Assembly: GCA_023136395.1 (NCBI GenBank)
Contig: JAGLRI010000037.1
Location: 1-9,898, forward strand
Direction of reading: 5' to 3'
Source of the DNA: Candidatus Bathyarchaeota archaeon
GTDB taxonomy: Archaea; Thermoproteota; Bathyarchaeia; Bathyarchaeales; Bathyarchaeaceae
DNA length: 9,898 bases
Below the pieces are notes generated by a model. It did not search any database. It saw nothing but the letters and a program-made list of their open reading frames with translations, and had not been told where the DNA came from. The position numbers and the translations under genes are program-made. Numbering within the stretch: position 1 is the stretch's first letter; each line of letters starts with the position of its first letter. Positions 6,403 through 9,898 of this stretch are shown here, piece by piece.

Positions 6403-7788
6403 GTGTCCACCCACCTGGGCAGAATGATTGTTGAAGACTTCCTCAAAAGCTCAAAACCATGCTTAGAGGCCATAATTAAAGAACTCTCTAGGTTCAAAGG
6501 AGACAAGATTAGGAAGGTTCGGTTATTCTACTTTAAGAATGGTCAAAAAAAGGAGTTGACATTAGATGGTACACATTTCTTTCTAAGATCCTCAGTTGAG
6601 TATTCAAATCCACAATTAACAGTGGAGGAGGTCCAAGGAATTACAGCTGCTCGCTTACTCGAAGTATGCGGCAACTACTTTAACATCTATGGATTACACG
6701 AATTTGATAGTAGAGACATTGATGAGATATGCGAGAAGTTGAGTAAACCTCCTCTAGGAAAAATTGTCTCCTATCTCCTCAATACTGATGATGTGGAACC
6801 CGATAGATACTCCATGAATCCCTTAAAAGATTCAATAGTTAGCAGTGGACAAAGCGCCTTTCCATCGGCGTCAGTCAATACAGAGAGATTGGAGATAGAT
6901 CAAAAATTTTTTCATAAATATGAAGGGTCGCTCATCTCAAAAGATGAAGTTGAACTGATAGATCATCATCTCCGAACCTGTAATAACAACTATTTAGACA
7001 TGGTGGATGGAACGAAATACGAACAGTTGGAAAATCTCTCAGAAGCCTTTGGAATCAATCTCTGTCTTTACTCAGTGCGGATGCCACTAAAGTTTCTGGA
7101 GAAGGAGGAGTCAAATGGTTTGTTACACTACATTCTAAGGGAAAGCCATGCTAATTATGAGTCTATTGAGCGTGTTTACAATTGTATGGGTAGAAGCATG
7201 AAGAAACGAACCACTCTTTTAACGGTTCCACATTCAGAAAAAGGTTACGGCTCTAAACGTGCTTCAAGGGGGAGGATTTACTTCGATGGCACGAAACTTA
7301 AAAGTGTCAAGGTGACTTTTAAAACAACACTCCTCTATCCGAATGCAATCGATCCAGAGGATGTTAGCGTAGCAAAAGCTGATGATCAGTTTATTGTTCA
7401 AGGGGATAGACTCATTAACTATAATTTTAGTGAGACTCCATCATCACCGCAATTCATTTTATACTCTTTAGGATCACCAGAGGACGCCGTTATATGGCAT
7501 GCCATAGGAGAGTTTGGTGCATCACAGTTGGTAAAGAGCTATACATCCACACGTGTGGTTTGTGCCAGAAATTTGATGATGAGGGAGCTGAAAGAAAAGT
7601 ATGGAATCACCCCGAAGATTCCTCTACAATTTAATATTGCAGCAAAAAACATGTGGACTCACCCAATACACGATAATATCGATGCGAGTATAGGTTGTAT
7701 CCAAAATTTGAAAGATCTGGCGGAAAGTGGTATAAAACTAGAAAGGCTTTTATCAGATGAATATATTCGGAAGGAAACTATTTTTTAA
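6403..7788 (+). CDS. Conserved-context hypothetical protein, 461 aa, family not recognised
   Basis: I do not recognise this protein. It starts at GTG 6403, six bases after the acetyltransferase stop, with GAGG at 6389-6392; Met8 (ATG 6424) is an alternative. It is soluble, with no signal peptide or membrane span. An N-terminal alpha/beta part (about 1-125) includes a basic strand VRLFYFKNGQKKEL. A polar linker (about 127-165) is followed by a middle part with IDHHLRTCNNNYLDM (186-200) and RESHANYES (247-255). A glycine/basic loop, SEKGYGSKRASRG (278-290), could bind phosphate. The C-terminal part has strands and the histidine-rich NMWTHPIHDNID (417-428). Clustered H, D, E and N residues suggest an enzyme, possibly a metal- or nucleotide-dependent ligase, but no known motif is complete. 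Tight spacing on both sides places it in the same operon. Confidence 0.75.
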   Translation: MSTHLGRMIVEDFLKSSKPCLEAIIKELSRFKGDKIRKVRLFYFKNGQKKELTLDGTHFFLRSSVEYSNPQLTVEEVQGITAARLLEVCGNYFNIYGLHEFDSRDIDEICEKLSKPPLGKIVSYLLNTDDVEPDRYSMNPLKDSIVSSGQSAFPSASVNTERLEIDQKFFHKYEGSLISKDEVELIDHHLRTCNNNYLDMVDGTKYEQLENLSEAFGINLCLYSVRMPLKFLEKEESNGLLHYILRESHANYESIERVYNCMGRSMKKRTTLLTVPHSEKGYGSKRASRGRIYFDGTKLKSVKVTFKTTLLYPNAIDPEDVSVAKADDQFIVQGDRLINYNFSETPSSPQFILYSLGSPEDAVIWHAIGEFGASQLVKSYTSTRVVCARNLMMRELKEKYGITPKIPLQFNIAAKNMWTHPIHDNIDASIGCIQNLKDLAESGIKLERLLSDEYIRKETIF

Positions 7789-7818
7789 GGTAACTTAAAG
7801 GTTATAGTAGGGATTTAC

Positions 7819-8439
7819 ATGTTCTTCAAGCAAATCAAGAACAAGGATAAAAGGCATGATAACTTCTCCTATATTATTGCAAATGAAGCTACGGGGGAGG
7901 CATTAGTTATTGATCCTAATTTCAACGCTGATGAAATAATCCAAGTAGCGAAGAAAAACAGATTTATAGTTAAGTACGTGATAGCAACTCATCACCATTG
8001 GGACCACATAGCGGGTATTAAAGAAATTAGATTAAGTTTTGGCTCAAAGGTTGTAACTCACAAGTTATCCCAAATATACAAAGACATTGAGGTAGTTGAT
8101 GGAACCACACTAAGGGTTGGTGGAATAATCTGTAAAGTTATCCATACAGCAGGGCATACACCTGACGGTATATGCTTACTAGTTGATAATAAGCTATTCA
8201 CAGGTGACACCCTATTTGTGGGAGAGTGCGGTAGAACAGACCTATCAGAAGGTAACCCCCAGGAAATGTACAATAGCTTGTTTCAGAAGTTAATGAAACT
8301 CGATGACGCTATTGAGGTTTACCCTGGCCACGACTATGGATCGCAACCTCATTCAACGATTGGGATAGAGAGAAAGACTAACTACACGTTAGAGAAACGG
8401 TCTCTCAAAGAGTTCATCGAGTTCATGAAAGAACCCTAA
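7819..8439 (+). CDS. Metallo-beta-lactamase hydrolase, glyoxalase II / persulfide-dioxygenase-like
   Basis: This 206-aa single-domain protein has the complete metal site: H58-x-H60-x-D62-H63 (THHHWDHIAG), H113 (TAGHTPDG), D130 (LFTGDTLF) and H171 (YPGHDYG). The segment GECGRTDLSEGNPQEMYNSL and the ending YPGHDYG...ST are those of the GloB/ETHE1 group, which act on thiol conjugates: hydroxyacylglutathione hydrolase splits S-acyl thiols, and persulfide dioxygenase oxidises glutathione persulfide with one iron. The sequence alone does not separate the two. It is cytoplasmic. The start at 7819 has AGGGA about five bases upstream and lies 30 bp after the preceding stop, so it closes the rightward gene set. 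Its presence with a GCS2 ligase hints that the cluster handles a small thiol or thioester, which is inference. Confidence 0.88.
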   Translation: MFFKQIKNKDKRHDNFSYIIANEATGEALVIDPNFNADEIIQVAKKNRFIVKYVIATHHHWDHIAGIKEIRLSFGSKVVTHKLSQIYKDIEVVDGTTLRVGGIICKVIHTAGHTPDGICLLVDNKLFTGDTLFVGECGRTDLSEGNPQEMYNSLFQKLMKLDDAIEVYPGHDYGSQPHSTIGIERKTNYTLEKRSLKEFIEFMKEP

Positions 8440-8468
8440 ACGTTATACATGTAACTTAAATACCAATT

Positions 8469-8483
8469 GTGGAAAAATTCCAC
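8469..8483. terminator. Short hairpin between convergent genes, candidate bidirectional terminator
   Basis: GTGGAA-AAA-TTCCAC is a perfect six-pair stem with a three-base loop, midway between the MBL stop at 8439 and the converging AOR stop at 8519. A TTTTT run follows on the plus strand (8516-8520), and the loop reads as T-rich on the minus strand. Archaeal termination relies mainly on T-runs, so the role of the stem is uncertain. Confidence 0.4.
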
Positions 8484-8518
8484 CGAACATAAGGGTAAAT
8501 AGAACATGAAGAGGATTT

Positions 8519-9898
8519 TTATTTCACACGTATTTTGTCCGCAGACCAAGCTATGTCGAGTTCTTCTAGCTTTGTTTGTGTAGGGACTCCTCGTTTATTC
8601 CAACCCATCATGCCATAGTAAGTAGTAATGGCTTTCCTAAATTTTTGGGGATTGATAGCGGTGTTAGAGAGGGCACCAGATTTTTTAGGATGAAAGAATC
8701 TTTGTGGAAGCCAATCATCCTTATTGGTAAACCCTTCTCTAATATTGAAAATTCTTGCGAGATTTATTGCTCTTTCTGAAACTTTCATCAACTCAAAAGC
8801 TGTGGTGTTCCAACCAGTTACCCATCTTACAATATTGACTTTCTGTCTGACGCTCCAAGGAGGAAATATACACATTACCAAGCTGTTATCAAGGCTATTC
8901 CAAGTCATAACGTATTTAAATAAACGTACCTTTCTTGAGCTTAACTCTTTTGTGGGTATAGCCTCTAAGATTCCAAGGCTTTTAAATCGACTAGGAATCT
9001 TAGGTGACAAATCCGTGTCGTGAATGTTATGATTGTGGTCTGCTCCTGTTGGTGATACTGCGTAGCCAAGACCGAGTCCTTTTTTTAATCTAGGTTCATG
9101 CATTGGAACCTCTTGTCCTTTAACGTGAATAGCAAATTTCTCTACTCCATCAGATACACCTCCAGCAATACGCACGCGCTCAGCAATTTTTTTCACTCCT
9201 TCAGCTAGAAGGTCACCAATACCCTTTCTCTCCCCAATCATTTTAACAAGCTTAACCATCACCTCAGCATTTCCGAAGTTTAACTCCATTCCAGCATCTT
9301 CCGCACTAAGTAAACCCTTTTCGTAACATTCCATGGCGAAACTTATTGTCGCCCCCGTACTTATCGTATCTAAAGAGTATCTATTACAAAGTTCATTAGC
9401 TTTGCAGATAGCTTTCAAGTCATCTATTCCACAGTTAGAACCCAAAGCAGCTAAGGTCTCATACTCAGGGCCCCCATACAAGGGATCAACCGTCCACGGT
9501 TCGTTGATACTTACCTCTTTTTTGCAGTGAACAACGCAAGCAAAACAAGTTCCCATTCCAACTTGCACATTTTCTTTGACTGCTTGAGCTGAAATAGAAT
9601 CAACATTAGGAAAACTGCCATCTCTGAAGTTATTAACCGGTAGGTTACCTGTTACTTCGAAGACGCCCATCGCCCCCCCAGTTCCATAAGTGTGTAGATT
9701 ATGAGCTTTTTTGTCTACATTGACCACCATCCACTGAGCAAGTTTTTGAAGACTTTCTGGATTTGCGAAATTGATTTTTTTACATCCCTTAACAACTATT
9801 GCTTTAAGATTTTTTGAGCCCATCACAGCACCCATTCCACATCGACCAGCTACGTGTTTCATGTCGTTGACTATTGAGGCATATCTCACCATCTTTTC
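8519..9898 (-). CDS. Aldehyde:ferredoxin oxidoreductase family protein, partial (N-terminus outside window)
   Basis: About 460 C-terminal residues of a tungsten-pterin enzyme that oxidises aldehydes to acids and reduces ferredoxin. The frame is open past base 9898, and the first ATG (9892) is internal, since the family's GRxGMGAVMGSKNLKAI block follows at once. The AOR N-terminal domain (about 150 residues) is therefore missing by truncation at the edge. The [4Fe-4S] ligands are present as CFACVVHC (C-x2-C-x3-C, at about 116-123 counted from that ATG). The fourth Cys is in LDNSLVMC, together with the Asp of the family's D-x-x-x-x-C motif. The ends AFELMKVSERAINLARIFNIREGF and RGVPTQTKLEELDIAW are typical. 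It converges on the MBL gene with a 79-bp gap, so it is a separate transcript, pointing to an anaerobic, ferredoxin-based metabolism. Which AOR subfamily it is cannot be fixed without the N-terminus. Confidence 0.93.
   Translation of the reverse strand, partial: EKMVRYASIVNDMKHVAGRCGMGAVMGSKNLKAIVVKGCKKINFANPESLQKLAQWMVVNVDKKAHNLHTYGTGGAMGVFEVTGNLPVNNFRDGSFPNVDSISAQAVKENVQVGMGTCFACVVHCKKEVSINEPWTVDPLYGGPEYETLAALGSNCGIDDLKAICKANELCNRYSLDTISTGATISFAMECYEKGLLSAEDAGMELNFGNAEVMVKLVKMIGERKGIGDLLAEGVKKIAERVRIAGGVSDGVEKFAIHVKGQEVPMHEPRLKKGLGLGYAVSPTGADHNHNIHDTDLSPKIPSRFKSLGILEAIPTKELSSRKVRLFKYVMTWNSLDNSLVMCIFPPWSVRQKVNIVRWVTGWNTTAFELMKVSERAINLARIFNIREGFTNKDDWLPQRFFHPKKSGALSNTAINPQKFRKAITTYYGMMGWNKRGVPTQTKLEELDIAWSADKIRVK

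Noticed and set aside
8576..9530. Plus-strand open frames opposite the AOR gene
   Set aside because: The AOR frame is intact with all cluster ligands; these are shadows.
1..9898. Search by eye for CRISPR repeats, tRNA cloverleafs, insertion-sequence ends and transposase motifs
   Set aside because: No regularly spaced repeats, tRNA-like consensus loops or terminal inverted repeats were noticed.

Overview
The window looks like a chromosomal segment of an uncultured, probably anaerobic archaeon. Signs of this are a pyruvoyl-type arginine decarboxylase, a deoxyhypusine-synthase-fold enzyme, a tungsten-type aldehyde:ferredoxin oxidoreductase, AT-rich TATA-like boxes upstream of genes, and purine-rich Shine-Dalgarno sites. 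I cannot fix the phylum from sequence reading alone. No rRNA, tRNA, CRISPR array, transposase or phage gene was seen.

Layout: two gene sets diverge from a 188-bp intergenic region (about 4267-4454). Leftward from it run a FemAB/GNAT-fold transferase (4266-3442), a pyruvoyl-dependent arginine decarboxylase (3384-2917), a small HExxH metallopeptidase (2877-2374), a GCS2-type glutamate-cysteine-ligase-like amidoligase (2257-1031), a DUF350-like membrane protein (900-418) and an exported protein cut by the left edge (405-1). Rightward run a deoxyhypusine-synthase-like enzyme (4455-5495, apparently with an ACG start), a two-domain GNAT/YitH-type acetyltransferase (5551-6396), an unrecognised 461-aa protein (6403-7788) and a glyoxalase II/persulfide-dioxygenase-like metallo-beta-lactamase hydrolase (7819-8439). 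A convergent aldehyde:ferredoxin oxidoreductase gene, cut by the right edge, occupies 8519-9898 and is probably unrelated.

The main point of interest is the combination. An arginine decarboxylase would supply agmatine. The DHS-like enzyme belongs by motif to the non-canonical branch and could transfer an aminobutyl or guanidinobutyl-type group to a small amine. A GCS2 ligase could add glutamate or make a gamma-glutamyl thiol. Two GNAT-fold transferases could acylate or aminoacylate the product. A metallopeptidase and a GloB/ETHE1-like hydrolase could process it, and a DUF350 membrane protein with an exported partner could place it at the envelope. The architecture recalls amidoligase/acyltransferase metabolite clusters and, by analogy, glutathionylspermidine-type polyamine-thiol conjugates. 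The pathway and product are inference; the individual family calls are mostly firm.
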